Source: Azospirillum sp. RU38E (GTDB lineage: Bacteria > Pseudomonadota > Alphaproteobacteria > Azospirillales > Azospirillaceae). From it: a stretch of DNA of 64,000 nt. This document shows, piece by piece, positions 27,061 to 35,287 of this stretch (its first letter is position 1; each line of letters starts with the position of its first letter). Where the stretch lies: contig NZ_FZOI01000002.1 of assembly GCF_900188385.1 (NCBI RefSeq), positions 340,542-404,541 on the forward strand, given 5' to 3'. The notes beneath the pieces are model-generated. The model made no database searches and was not told the origin of the DNA. It saw nothing but the letters and a program-made list of their open reading frames with translations. The translations under genes were made by a program, and so were the position numbers.

Positions 27061-28221
27061 ATGACCCAATCCTCCCTTTCCGCCGCCGCCACACAGCGCG
27101 ACCGCCTGAAGAACTGGCTGCTGGGGCAAGCCTTCCCCATCTGGTGGCAGCAGGGCTACGACCATGCGCGCGGCGGCTTCCATGAAAAGCTGGACCAGCA
27201 GGGCCAGCCGGTGGACGCCAATCGCCGCGCCCGTGTCCAGGCCCGCCAGGTCTATTCCTATGCCGTGGCCGGCCGCCTGGGCTGGGATGGCCCGGCGCAG
27301 ACGGCGGTGAAGGAAGGGCTGCGGCTGTTCCTGGAACGGTTCCAGCGGCCGGATGGGCTGGTGCGCGGCGTGGTCTCCCCCGAAGGGACTTCGGTGGATG
27401 ACAGCGTGGCGCTTTATGATCAGGCATTCGCCCTGTTCAGCATGGCCCAGGCCGCCCAGGCGTTGAATAATGTGGCCGTGTATGAAGCACAGGCCCTGGC
27501 CGTGCTGGCCGCCATGCGCGACCTGCTGCCCCACCCGGTGGCCGGATTCGTGGAACCGGCGGGCAAGCATCGCCAGCAATCCAACCCGCATATGCACCTG
27601 TTTGAGGCCTGTCTGGCCTGGGAGGAACTGACCGGCAACAAGGTCTGGACCGATCTGGCCGACACCATCGCCCATATGGCGCTGACCTATTTCATTGATG
27701 CCAAAACCGGGGGGCTGCGGGAATTTTTCGCCGCCGACTGGTCCCCGGCCGAGGGGGTGGATGGGCGCATCGTCGAGCCCGGCCACCAGTTCGAATGGGC
27801 CTGGCTGCTGTTGCGCTGGGGCACGCTGCGCAGCCGGCAGGATGCGGTGGAAGCTGGCTTGCGCCTGATCACCATCGGGGAAGGCCATGGCGTGGACAAG
27901 GCGCGCAATGTCGCCTTCAACAGCCTGCTGGATGATTTCTCCCCCCATGATGCCGCCGCCCGCCTGTGGCCGCAGACGGAGCGCATCAAGGCCGGCTGTC
28001 TGGCCGGCCTGCTGACCGGACGCGCGGATTACTGGCAGATCGCCGCCGATGGGGCCGCGGGGCTTTGGACCTATCTGCAGACGGCCGTTCCCGGCCTCTG
28101 GTATGACCGGATGCAGGCCGATGGCAGCCTGATTGACGAGGCGGCACCGGCCAGCAGCTTCTATCACATCATCTGCGCCATCGTGGAACTGGATCAGGCT
28201 TTGGCAAAGGCCGGGGCCTGA
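27061..28221 (+). CDS. AGE-family epimerase/isomerase
   Basis: A 386-residue (alpha/alpha)6-barrel protein of the N-acylglucosamine 2-epimerase family, which includes D-mannose isomerase and sulfoquinovose isomerase. Active-site histidines are visible in NPHMHLFEACLAWEE, EPGHQFEWAWLLL and SSFYHIICA. The ATG at 27061 is 30 bases after the kinase stop, so they share a transcript. Together the two enzymes would bring a 2-epimeric sugar into glycolysis (isomerise, then phosphorylate). The exact sugar is not decided by the sequence. Confidence 0.86.
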   Translation: MTQSSLSAAATQRDRLKNWLLGQAFPIWWQQGYDHARGGFHEKLDQQGQPVDANRRARVQARQVYSYAVAGRLGWDGPAQTAVKEGLRLFLERFQRPDGLVRGVVSPEGTSVDDSVALYDQAFALFSMAQAAQALNNVAVYEAQALAVLAAMRDLLPHPVAGFVEPAGKHRQQSNPHMHLFEACLAWEELTGNKVWTDLADTIAHMALTYFIDAKTGGLREFFAADWSPAEGVDGRIVEPGHQFEWAWLLLRWGTLRSRQDAVEAGLRLITIGEGHGVDKARNVAFNSLLDDFSPHDAAARLWPQTERIKAGCLAGLLTGRADYWQIAADGAAGLWTYLQTAVPGLWYDRMQADGSLIDEAAPASSFYHIICAIVELDQALAKAGA

Positions 28222-28231
28222 TCAGCGCGGC

Positions 28232-28268
28232 GCATGTCGGGTGATCAACCCGTGATCACCCGACATGC
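28232..28268. repeat. 16-bp perfect inverted repeat after the epimerase gene
   Basis: GCATGTCGGGTGATCA (28232-28247) pairs perfectly with its complement at 28253-28268 around the five-base loop ACCCG, starting 10 bases after the stop codon. No T tract follows. It is probably an mRNA 3'-end hairpin, and it may be a factor-assisted terminator. Confidence 0.5.
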
Positions 28269-28424
28269 CGGCCGGTAAAATCCTCTTTCCAGTCCTTCCC
28301 ACGGCAGCTTTCGCTGATCCGCCCCCCGCGATTCCGCATATCCAACCTGCGGCGCTGTCATAAGCTATCCCACTGATGGTAAAGACCGGCCGCATGGTCG
28401 GCAACGGAACGGGGATTGGCAGAG

Positions 28425-29618
28425 ATGACAAGCCTGACAGGCAACGGGGTTTATGCGCCGGCGCAGACGGCACCGGCCACCATGGCGCGCACGCGGCTGG
28501 TGGCCATTGATGCGCTGCGCGGGTTGGTGATGCTGTTCATGCTGGTGGATCATGTACGGGAGACATGGTTCCTGCATATGCAGGTCAGCGACCCGGTGGA
28601 TGTCACTCAGGTGAGCCCGGCGCTGTTTTTCACCCGGCTGCTCTCCACCTTCTGTGCCCCCACCTTCGTGGCGCTGACCGGCCTGTCGGCCTGGCTTTAT
28701 GGCCAGTCGCACAGCAAACAGGAAACCTCCCTGTTTCTGCTGAAACGTGGCCTGTTCCTGATTTTCCTGGAACTGACCTTTGTCGGCTTTGCCTGGTCGG
28801 CGCAGTTCCCGCCAAAGGGTTTCTGGCTGCAGGTGATCTGGGCCATCGGTATCAGCATGGTGGTGCTGGCCGGTCTGCTGCATATACCCCGCCCCTGGCA
28901 GTTCGCGCTCGGTCTGCTGATCGTCTGCGGCCATAATCTGCTGGATGGGATCCGGCTGGCACCGGGGGATGCCTGGTACGTACCCTGGGCCATTTTGCAC
29001 CAGCGCAGCGTCATTGATCTGGGCGGCGGCATGTTTGCCAAGACGACATACCCGATCCTGCCCTGGATCGGGGTGATTCTGCTGGGTTATGCCGCCGGCC
29101 CCTGGTTTGCCAGGAATGCCGATGCAGGCCAGCGTCAGCGCCGCCTGTTGCTGGTGGGTATCGCCATGCTGGTTGGCTTCGTGGCCCTGCGCTACGCCAA
29201 TTTCTATGGTGACAAGCCCTGGTTCACCGGCGCAGACGGACTGGTAACAGTCATGAGTTTCCTGTCACTGACCAAATATCCGCCCTCCCTGCTGTTCCTG
29301 CTGCCCACCGTCGGCACCGGCGTGCTGCTGCTGGTGCTGTTTGAGAAAGTTCAGGATAGCCGGCTGATGCCCTGGCTGGCCCTGTTCGGTGGTGCGCCGA
29401 TGTTCTTCTATCTGCTGCATCTTTATGTGCTGAAGGCGCTCTATCTGGGGGCCGTGGCGCTTTATGGGCTGAACAAGGGCAGCGTCTTCGGGGTGGATAA
29501 TGTCTCCACCGTCTGGCTCTGGTCGCTGGGGCTGGTGCTGCCGCTCTATTACCCCACCCGTTGGTTCGCCCAGTTGAAGCAGCGCCGCAAGGATATCTGG
29601 TGGCTGAAATATCTCTGA
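28425..29618 (+). CDS. DUF1624/HGSNAT-like membrane acetyltransferase
   Basis: A 397-residue membrane protein with about ten hydrophobic segments. The start RLVAIDALRGLVMLFMLVDH (Arg-Gly and conserved His) is the mark of the heparan-alpha-glucosaminide N-acetyltransferase catalytic domain (DUF1624). Relatives move acetyl groups across the membrane, and NagX-type proteins occur in N-acetylglucosamine use. Its place after a ROK kinase and AGE epimerase supports an amino-sugar role, but this is inference. The ATG at 28425 is preferred over an upstream TTG at 28416. Confidence 0.75.
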   Translation: MTSLTGNGVYAPAQTAPATMARTRLVAIDALRGLVMLFMLVDHVRETWFLHMQVSDPVDVTQVSPALFFTRLLSTFCAPTFVALTGLSAWLYGQSHSKQETSLFLLKRGLFLIFLELTFVGFAWSAQFPPKGFWLQVIWAIGISMVVLAGLLHIPRPWQFALGLLIVCGHNLLDGIRLAPGDAWYVPWAILHQRSVIDLGGGMFAKTTYPILPWIGVILLGYAAGPWFARNADAGQRQRRLLLVGIAMLVGFVALRYANFYGDKPWFTGADGLVTVMSFLSLTKYPPSLLFLLPTVGTGVLLLVLFEKVQDSRLMPWLALFGGAPMFFYLLHLYVLKALYLGAVALYGLNKGSVFGVDNVSTVWLWSLGLVLPLYYPTRWFAQLKQRRKDIWWLKYL

Positions 29619-29647
29619 CCGGCATTTTCTGCTGATCCGTCCTCTGC

Positions 29648-29683
29648 AAAGCCCCGCCATCCCCATGATGGCGGGGCTTTTTG
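29648..29683 (+). terminator. intrinsic terminator after the DUF1624 gene
   Basis: GCCCCGCCATC (29651-29661) pairs perfectly with GATGGCGGGGC (29667-29677) around the loop CCCAT, and a run of five T follows. It is a textbook rho-independent terminator about 30 bases after the stop. Confidence 0.9.
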
Positions 29684-29765
29684 TCGCGGAGGGGGCAGAA
29701 GCCCCCGGCATTTTCCACGTATTTTGACCCGTCAACGATATAACACACTGTCGCCCCATGGCAGT

Positions 29766-29789
29766 TTGACGAAACAATTTTGTCGTCAA
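29766..29789. promoter_or_regulatory. inverted repeat upstream of the siderophore-type receptor
   Basis: TTGACGA and TCGTCAA are perfect inverted arms separated by ten bases, in an AT-rich region about 165 bases before the receptor start. It could be an operator; no regulator gene is adjacent. Confidence 0.3.
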
Positions 29790-29891
29790 TGCGCAAATCT
29801 GGATAACAGGAAAAAGCAAAACGCAGAGCGAAAACGCCTCGCAAAGATGCCGACCATTGTGTTGGCATGACGGGATGAATAAGAAAGCGGA

Positions 29892-29906
29892 TGTTACATA
29901 GTAACA
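29892..29906. promoter_or_regulatory. palindrome near the receptor promoter
   Basis: TGTTACATAGTAACA is a perfect 15-base palindrome (TGTTAC, three bases, GTAACA) 45 bases before the receptor ATG at 29952. The position is right for a repressor site overlapping the promoter or the transcript start. It does not resemble the Fur box closely. Confidence 0.4.
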
Positions 29907-29951
29907 ATCCGTACCAGGTTGGACGGCGGAGCTTCATAAAGGGGAACAAAG

Positions 29952-32093
29952 ATGAAAATTAATCCCGGATTCCGGCTTGCCTTGGTGGCAGGGGCTGCCT
30001 GCGTCGCGCTGACCGGCACCGCAACCGCGGAAATGGCAGCTGGTGAGGAACTGGCAGAGATCATCGTTGTCGGCCAGCGTCAGGCCTATCGGGGCGACAT
30101 CGCCATCAAGGACACGCCGCAATCGATCCAGGTGCTGGATGGGGAGCTGCTGCAAACCATCGGCGCCACCGGCCTGGAAGATGCGCTGGAAATGGCCAGC
30201 GGCATTGCCAAGCAGAATAATTTCGGTGGCCTTTGGGATGCCTTCGCCGTGCGCGGCTTCTCTGGTGATGAAAATTTCCCCTCGGGCTATCTGGTCAATG
30301 GTTTCAATGGCGGCCGTGGCTATGGCGGTCCGCGTGATGCCTCTAATATTGAAAAGATTGAGGTGCTGAAAGGCCCCAACTCCGCCCTGTTCGGCCGTGG
30401 CGAACCGGGCGGTACGGTGAATATCATCACCAAGAAGCCGAAATTCGACACAGAGGGCAGCTTCAGCGTCTCCGCCGGCAGCTATGATAATTACCGGGTC
30501 GAAGGCGATATCACCGGGGCGGTGGCCGATAAGGTGGCCGTGCGCCTGAATGGCGCGGCAGAAGATGCCGGCAGCTTCCGCAAGACCATTAAGACCAAGA
30601 AATACACGTTCAGCCCCTCCATTCTGGTGGAACTGACCGAGGACACCTCGCTGTCCTATGAAATGGAATATGTGAACCAGAAGGTGCCGTTTGATCGCGG
30701 CATCGTCGCCATCAATGGCGTGCTGGGGGCGGTCGCCAATTCCACCTTCCTGGGCGAACCGGATGATGGCCCGATCAAGGTGCGTGTGCTGGGCCATCAG
30801 GCGCAGCTGCAGCATAATTTCAGTGATAACTGGAGCCTGCTGATCGGCGCCGGCTACCGCGAAACCTCCTTCAAGGGTTTCTCTACCGAGGCGGAACTGG
30901 CGGGTGGCCGCCAGACGCTGGACAAGACCAACGGCACCTTCCTGTCGCGTCAGCGCCGTTATCGTGACTTCCAGACCGAACATTCGGTGCTGCGGGCGGA
31001 AACCAGCGGCACCTTCAACACTGGGGATTTCACCCATCATGTGATCATCGGTACCGACTGGGACAAGTTCGAGGTTGATCACCTGCAACTGCGTTATCGT
31101 CCCGGCACCTACACGGCGGGCCGCCCTATCACGGCCGCCAACAACGCCATCAATGTCTATAACCCTGTCTACGGCAATCTTCAGGTGCCGGGCGCCTTCC
31201 GCAGTGAGTTGGAAACCCAGGAGGCCTGGGGTGCCTATCTGCAAGATCAGATTGATGTCACGGAGAAGCTGAAAATCCGTTTCGGCGGCCGCTACGATAA
31301 TTTCGACCATAATGTCGATTTCCGCCGCACCAGCACAAACGCCGCAAAGACCTATAAGAAGTTCAGCCCGCAGGCGGGCATCGCCTATGAATTCACCGAG
31401 GAAGTGTCGGTTTACGGCTCCTATGGTCAGGGCTTCCGCCCCAATTCCGGTGCGGATGCCAGCAACACGCTGTTCCGTCCGGAAGAAACCAAAAGCTATG
31501 AGGTGGGGGCCAAATACACCACGCCGGATGGCAAGATCACCAGCACCGTTGCCCTGTTCAGCATGAAGAAGAACAATGTGCTGACGGCCGATCCGGTGAA
31601 TTCCGGCTTCTCCCTGGCTATCGGCAAGGCACGCAGCAAGGGGATCGAGTTTGATCTGAATGCCAAGCTGCCGGAAGATATCCAGGTCTATCTGACCTAT
31701 TCCTACACAGACGCCGAGGTGGCGGAGGATATGCTGGACCCCAATTTCGCCCAGCCGATCCGCGAAGGCTCCGCCCTGCTGAACGTGCCGAAGAACAGCG
31801 CCAACCTGCTGGTCACCAAGGAATTCACGTTCGGCACGGATGATGTTGTCACCATCGGCGGTGGGGTGAATTATGTCGACAAGCGGCTGGGGGAAACGGC
31901 GACGGAATTCTATCTGCCCAGCTACACGCTGGTGAAGCTGCTGGCCTCCTGGCAGCCGACTGAACAGTTGAAGCTGTCGGTGGATGTGAATAACCTGTTT
32001 GACAAGCGCTATTACGCCAGCTCCTACGCCCGGCTCTGGGTCGCCCCCGGCACGCCGCGCACCTTTACGGCCAAGGTCAGCTACACGTTCTGA
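29952..32093 (+). CDS. TonB-dependent siderophore-type receptor
   Basis: A 713-residue outer-membrane receptor. A signal peptide ends near ALTGTATA, then comes a TonB-box-like AEIIVVGQRQ, a plug (IKDTPQSIQVLDGELL, VLKGPNSALFGRGEPGGTVN) and a 22-strand-type barrel ending in TFTAKVSYTF. The DTPQSIQV and GRGEPGGTVNIITKKP phrases are typical of FhuA/FpvA-like siderophore receptors. The ATG follows a GGGGAA ribosome site. A palindrome and an inverted repeat in the upstream 270 bases suggest tight control. The siderophore is unknown. Confidence 0.9.
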   Translation: MKINPGFRLALVAGAACVALTGTATAEMAAGEELAEIIVVGQRQAYRGDIAIKDTPQSIQVLDGELLQTIGATGLEDALEMASGIAKQNNFGGLWDAFAVRGFSGDENFPSGYLVNGFNGGRGYGGPRDASNIEKIEVLKGPNSALFGRGEPGGTVNIITKKPKFDTEGSFSVSAGSYDNYRVEGDITGAVADKVAVRLNGAAEDAGSFRKTIKTKKYTFSPSILVELTEDTSLSYEMEYVNQKVPFDRGIVAINGVLGAVANSTFLGEPDDGPIKVRVLGHQAQLQHNFSDNWSLLIGAGYRETSFKGFSTEAELAGGRQTLDKTNGTFLSRQRRYRDFQTEHSVLRAETSGTFNTGDFTHHVIIGTDWDKFEVDHLQLRYRPGTYTAGRPITAANNAINVYNPVYGNLQVPGAFRSELETQEAWGAYLQDQIDVTEKLKIRFGGRYDNFDHNVDFRRTSTNAAKTYKKFSPQAGIAYEFTEEVSVYGSYGQGFRPNSGADASNTLFRPEETKSYEVGAKYTTPDGKITSTVALFSMKKNNVLTADPVNSGFSLAIGKARSKGIEFDLNAKLPEDIQVYLTYSYTDAEVAEDMLDPNFAQPIREGSALLNVPKNSANLLVTKEFTFGTDDVVTIGGGVNYVDKRLGETATEFYLPSYTLVKLLASWQPTEQLKLSVDVNNLFDKRYYASSYARLWVAPGTPRTFTAKVSYTF

Positions 32094-32133
32094 TCTGGCA
32101 ATTTTTTCCTTACGGCATGAACCTTACTGTCAC

Positions 32134-32168
32134 GCCGCTGATACCCTCCGGTGTCAGCGGCGTTTTTT
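32134..32168 (+). terminator. intrinsic terminator after the siderophore-type receptor
   Basis: GCCGCTGATACC (32134-32145) pairs with GGTGTCAGCGGC (32150-32161) with one G-T pair, a four-base loop and a run of six T. The next gene starts only 15 bases after the T run. Confidence 0.88.
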
Positions 32169-32182
32169 CTGGGAGAATGGAG

Positions 32183-33109
32183 ATGGCCCTTCTCTACAAG
32201 GCGGACCCGGTGCGCGGTGCGACTTGGCAAAAGCTCTTCGCCGCCGAGGCGCCGGAGATCGATTTCCGCCACTGGCCCGATACCGGCAACCCTGCCGATA
32301 TCCGCTATCTGGCCGCCTGGACGGTGACGCCGGACCTGCTGGCCAGCCTGCCCAATCTGGAAGTGCTGTTTTCCACCGGGGCCGGGGTGGACCAGTTGGA
32401 CCTGACCCAGGTGCCCGATCATATCCAGGTGGTGCGGATGGTGGAACCGGGCATCACCGAGGGCATGGTGGAATATGCCAGCTTCGCCACCCTGGCCTTG
32501 CACCGTCATATGCTGCATTATCGCAAGGCCCAGGCGGAAGCGCGGTGGGCGCCGATCAAACTGGTGCCGGCACAAGATCGTCGCATCGGCGTGATGGGGC
32601 TGGGCAATCTGGGTCGGGCGGTGCTGGCCCGGCTGGGCAGCTATGGCTTCCCACTGTCGGGCTGGTCGCGGTCACCCCAGCAGGTGGAGGGTGTCACCTG
32701 CCATGCCGGGGCGGAGGCGATGCCGGCCTTTCTGGCGGGCTGCGATATCCTGATCTGTCTGCTGCCGCTGACGGCGGAGACACGCGGCATTTTGTGCCGC
32801 AAAATCTTCGATCTGCTGCCCGATGGTGCCGCACTGGTCAATGTCGGCCGGGGCGGTCATCTGGTGGAATCCGACCTGCTGGCGGCCTTGGATGCCGGAA
32901 AACTCTCCGGTGCCGTGCTGGATGTGACGGAACCGGAGCCGCTGCCGGCCGATCATCCCTTCTGGCAACATCCCGCTATCCTGTTGACGCCGCATATCGC
33001 CAGCATGACCCAGCCGGAAACGGCCGCCCGCGTGCTGATGGGCAATATCCGGCAGCATCGCCAGGGTCTGGCGATGCTGGGAACTGTCGCGCGCGGACGC
33101 GGATATTAA
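32183..33109 (+). CDS. D-isomer-specific 2-hydroxyacid dehydrogenase (GhrA-like glyoxylate/hydroxypyruvate reductase)
   Basis: A 308-residue NAD(P)H-dependent reductase. The nucleotide site is IGVMGLGNLGRAVLARLGSYG, the catalytic Arg lies in LVNVGRGGHLVE, the Glu in DVTEPEPLP, and the His in LLTPHIASMT. It resembles GhrA, which reduces glyoxylate and hydroxypyruvate. The ATG at 32183 is chosen because GGGAGA stands six bases before it. It starts just behind a strong terminator, so it needs its own promoter or depends on read-through. The following operon begins about 210 bases later. Confidence 0.85.
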   Translation: MALLYKADPVRGATWQKLFAAEAPEIDFRHWPDTGNPADIRYLAAWTVTPDLLASLPNLEVLFSTGAGVDQLDLTQVPDHIQVVRMVEPGITEGMVEYASFATLALHRHMLHYRKAQAEARWAPIKLVPAQDRRIGVMGLGNLGRAVLARLGSYGFPLSGWSRSPQQVEGVTCHAGAEAMPAFLAGCDILICLLPLTAETRGILCRKIFDLLPDGAALVNVGRGGHLVESDLLAALDAGKLSGAVLDVTEPEPLPADHPFWQHPAILLTPHIASMTQPETAARVLMGNIRQHRQGLAMLGTVARGRGY

Positions 33110-33320
33110 GGAAAAGGTGATGCGGCAGACTGTGCCGCAGACCCTGCCGAAAAGGCCGATAAATATCCATCCACCCTCCCCAATCGGGGGGAAGTTCCGC
33201 CCCTCCCATGCGCTAATTGCCTTGTCGCGGACGCCATTCAACGGGTGATCCGCCGGACCGATCCAAACCGCGAGCGGCCCCGAGAACCGGCCATTCGCCC
33301 GATGTGAAGGACAGATCGCC

Positions 33321-33989
33321 ATGGCCCCCTTCCGGCCCAAATTCATCACCTTCGACTGCTACGGCACGCTGACCCGCTTTCGCATGTCCGACATGGCGCG
33401 GGAGATGTTCCCCGACCGTATCAAGCCGGAGGATATGGACCGGTTCTGCAAGGATTTCGCAGCCTACCGGCTGGACGAGGTGCTGGGCGCCTGGAAGCCC
33501 TACCGCGAGGTGATCCATAATTCCGTGGAGCGCACCTGCAAGCGCTGGAAGATCGAATTCCGCCCGGAAGAAGCCGCCCGCATTTATGAGGCGGTGCCGA
33601 CCTGGGGGCCGCACGCCGATGTGCCGGCCGGCCTGGCCAAGGTGGCAAAGGAGATCCCGCTGGTGATCCTGTCCAATGCCGCCAACGAACAGATCCACCA
33701 TAATGTGGCGATGCTGGGCGCGCCGTTCCACGCCGTCTATACCGCCGAACAGGCCCAGGCCTATAAGCCGCGCCTGCAGGCGTTTGAATATATGCTGGAC
33801 CAGCTGGGGGCCGACCCGAAGGACATCATGCATGTCTCTTCCAGCTTCCGCTATGACCAGAACTCCGCCACCGATCTGGGCTTTGGCGCCCGCGTCTTCG
33901 TGGCGCGCGGGCATGAACCGACCAACCCGAATTATCGGGATTTTGAAATCCCGCATATCGGCATCCTGCCGGCTTTGGTGGGGCTGTAA
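33321..33989 (+). CDS. HAD hydrolase, type II haloacid dehalogenase-like
   Basis: A 222-residue HAD-fold hydrolase. The nucleophile Asp is in FITFDCYGTLTRF, motif II is ILSNAANEQ, the Lys is in AYKPRLQAFEYML, and the acidic end motif is near SSSFRYDQNSATDLGFG. The overall look is that of the L-2-haloacid dehalogenase type II subfamily, but many such genes are phosphatases or of unknown role. It is the first gene of a nine-gene operon for uptake and oxidation of an amine-type compound; a dehalogenase role there is not obvious. Confidence 0.8.
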   Translation: MAPFRPKFITFDCYGTLTRFRMSDMAREMFPDRIKPEDMDRFCKDFAAYRLDEVLGAWKPYREVIHNSVERTCKRWKIEFRPEEAARIYEAVPTWGPHADVPAGLAKVAKEIPLVILSNAANEQIHHNVAMLGAPFHAVYTAEQAQAYKPRLQAFEYMLDQLGADPKDIMHVSSSFRYDQNSATDLGFGARVFVARGHEPTNPNYRDFEIPHIGILPALVGL

Positions 33990-33995
33990 CCCATC

Positions 33996-35279
33996 ATGGC
34001 GGACCGGAAAACCCTCTCCTATTGGCTGGATACGGCACCCGGCTTCACCGGCGGGGTGACCGGTCCGGTGGAAGGCCGGGTGGATGTCGCCATCATCGGC
34101 GGCGGCTTCACCGGCCTGTCCGCCGCCCTGGCCCTGCGCAAACGCGGGGCCAGCGTGGCGGTGCTGGAAGCCGGCCGTATCGCGGGGGAGGCTTCCGGCC
34201 GTAATGGCGGCCAGTGCAACGCCGGCACAGCACATGATTTCGCCGGTCTGGTCGCCCGCTTCGGGCGGGAAACGGCGGCGCTCTACTATAACGCCCATGT
34301 GCAGGCCGTCAGCGATGTGGAGCAACTGGCCAGGGAAGAAGGCATCGATTGTGCCTTTCGCCGGGCCGGTCGGCTGAAGCTGGCGGCCAAGCCGGAACAT
34401 TATGCCAAGCTGGAAAAGGCTTATGAAAGCCTTGCCACCATCGACCCGCATGTAACACTGGTGCCGCGGGCGACCCTATCGGCGGAAATCGCCGGCGACG
34501 CCTTCCATGGCGGCCTGCTGCAAGGCACCAGCGCGCAGCTGCATGTCGGCAAGTTTGGCGTCGGGCTGGCAGAGGCGGCCAGTCGCCGGGGGGCGATGAT
34601 TTACCAACAGGCCGCCGTCACCGGCCTGTCACCCCAGGGCAAGGGCTGGCTGGTCACCACCCCGCGCGGCACGCTGACGGCCGGGCAGGTGCTGGTGGCC
34701 ACCGGCGGCGCCAGCCCGCAGGGGCCGTTCGGCTGGTTCCGCCGCCGCATTGTCTCGGTCGGCAGCTTCGTCATTGCCACCGAACCGCTGTCGCCCGAAC
34801 TGGTGGCCCGGCTGTTCCCCGGCAACCGCAATTATGTGACCAGCAAGAATATCGGCAATTACTTCCGTCTGTCGCCGGATAACCGGCTGATCTTTGGCGG
34901 GCGGGCGCGCTTCGCCGTGTCTGATCCGTTGTCGGACCAGAAAAGCGGCCGCATCCTGGAAGCCACCATGCGCAGCCTGTTCCCCGAATTGCGCGATACG
35001 CGCGTGGATTATTGCTGGGGCGGCATGGTGGATTTGACGGCCGACCGGTTGCCGCGCGCCGGGGAGCAGGACGGGCTGTTCTACGCCATGGGCTATAGCG
35101 GGCATGGCGTGCAGATGTCCGTCCATATGGGCGAACGCATGGCCCGTGTGATGGCGGGGGAGCGCGCCGCCAACCCCTGGGCTGGGCTGGATTGGCCGGC
35201 AGTGCCGGGCCATCTGGGCAAACCCTGGTTCCTGCCGCTGGTCGGTCTTTACTACCGCATTCAGGATATCCTGCATTGA
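33996..35279 (+). CDS. FAD-dependent amine/amino-acid oxidase (DAO family, PuuB-like)
   Basis: A 427-residue flavoenzyme of the D-amino-acid oxidase fold. The FAD site is DVAIIGGGFTGLSAALALRK, followed by EAGRIAGEASGRNGGQCN, and near the C-terminus YCWGGMVDLTADRLPR and YSGHGVQMSVHMGERM. The arrangement resembles gamma-glutamylputrescine oxidase and related secondary-amine oxidases. It starts 6 bases after the HAD gene and precedes a full ABC importer, so it probably attacks the imported compound or a product of it. Confidence 0.85.
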   Translation: MADRKTLSYWLDTAPGFTGGVTGPVEGRVDVAIIGGGFTGLSAALALRKRGASVAVLEAGRIAGEASGRNGGQCNAGTAHDFAGLVARFGRETAALYYNAHVQAVSDVEQLAREEGIDCAFRRAGRLKLAAKPEHYAKLEKAYESLATIDPHVTLVPRATLSAEIAGDAFHGGLLQGTSAQLHVGKFGVGLAEAASRRGAMIYQQAAVTGLSPQGKGWLVTTPRGTLTAGQVLVATGGASPQGPFGWFRRRIVSVGSFVIATEPLSPELVARLFPGNRNYVTSKNIGNYFRLSPDNRLIFGGRARFAVSDPLSDQKSGRILEATMRSLFPELRDTRVDYCWGGMVDLTADRLPRAGEQDGLFYAMGYSGHGVQMSVHMGERMARVMAGERAANPWAGLDWPAVPGHLGKPWFLPLVGLYYRIQDILH

Positions 35280-35287
35280 GGGGCGGC

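Noticed and set aside
26089-28167. 692-residue open frame antisense to the ROK kinase and AGE epimerase genes
   Set aside because: Composition dominated by Gly, His, Gln, Arg and Ala as expected from the opposite strand of GC-rich genes; no domain motifs, and the sense genes are clear.
33321-33989. Confident assignment as L-2-haloacid dehalogenase
   Set aside because: HAD motifs fit the subfamily, but neighbours give no halogenated-acid context and HAD specificity cannot be read from these motifs alone.
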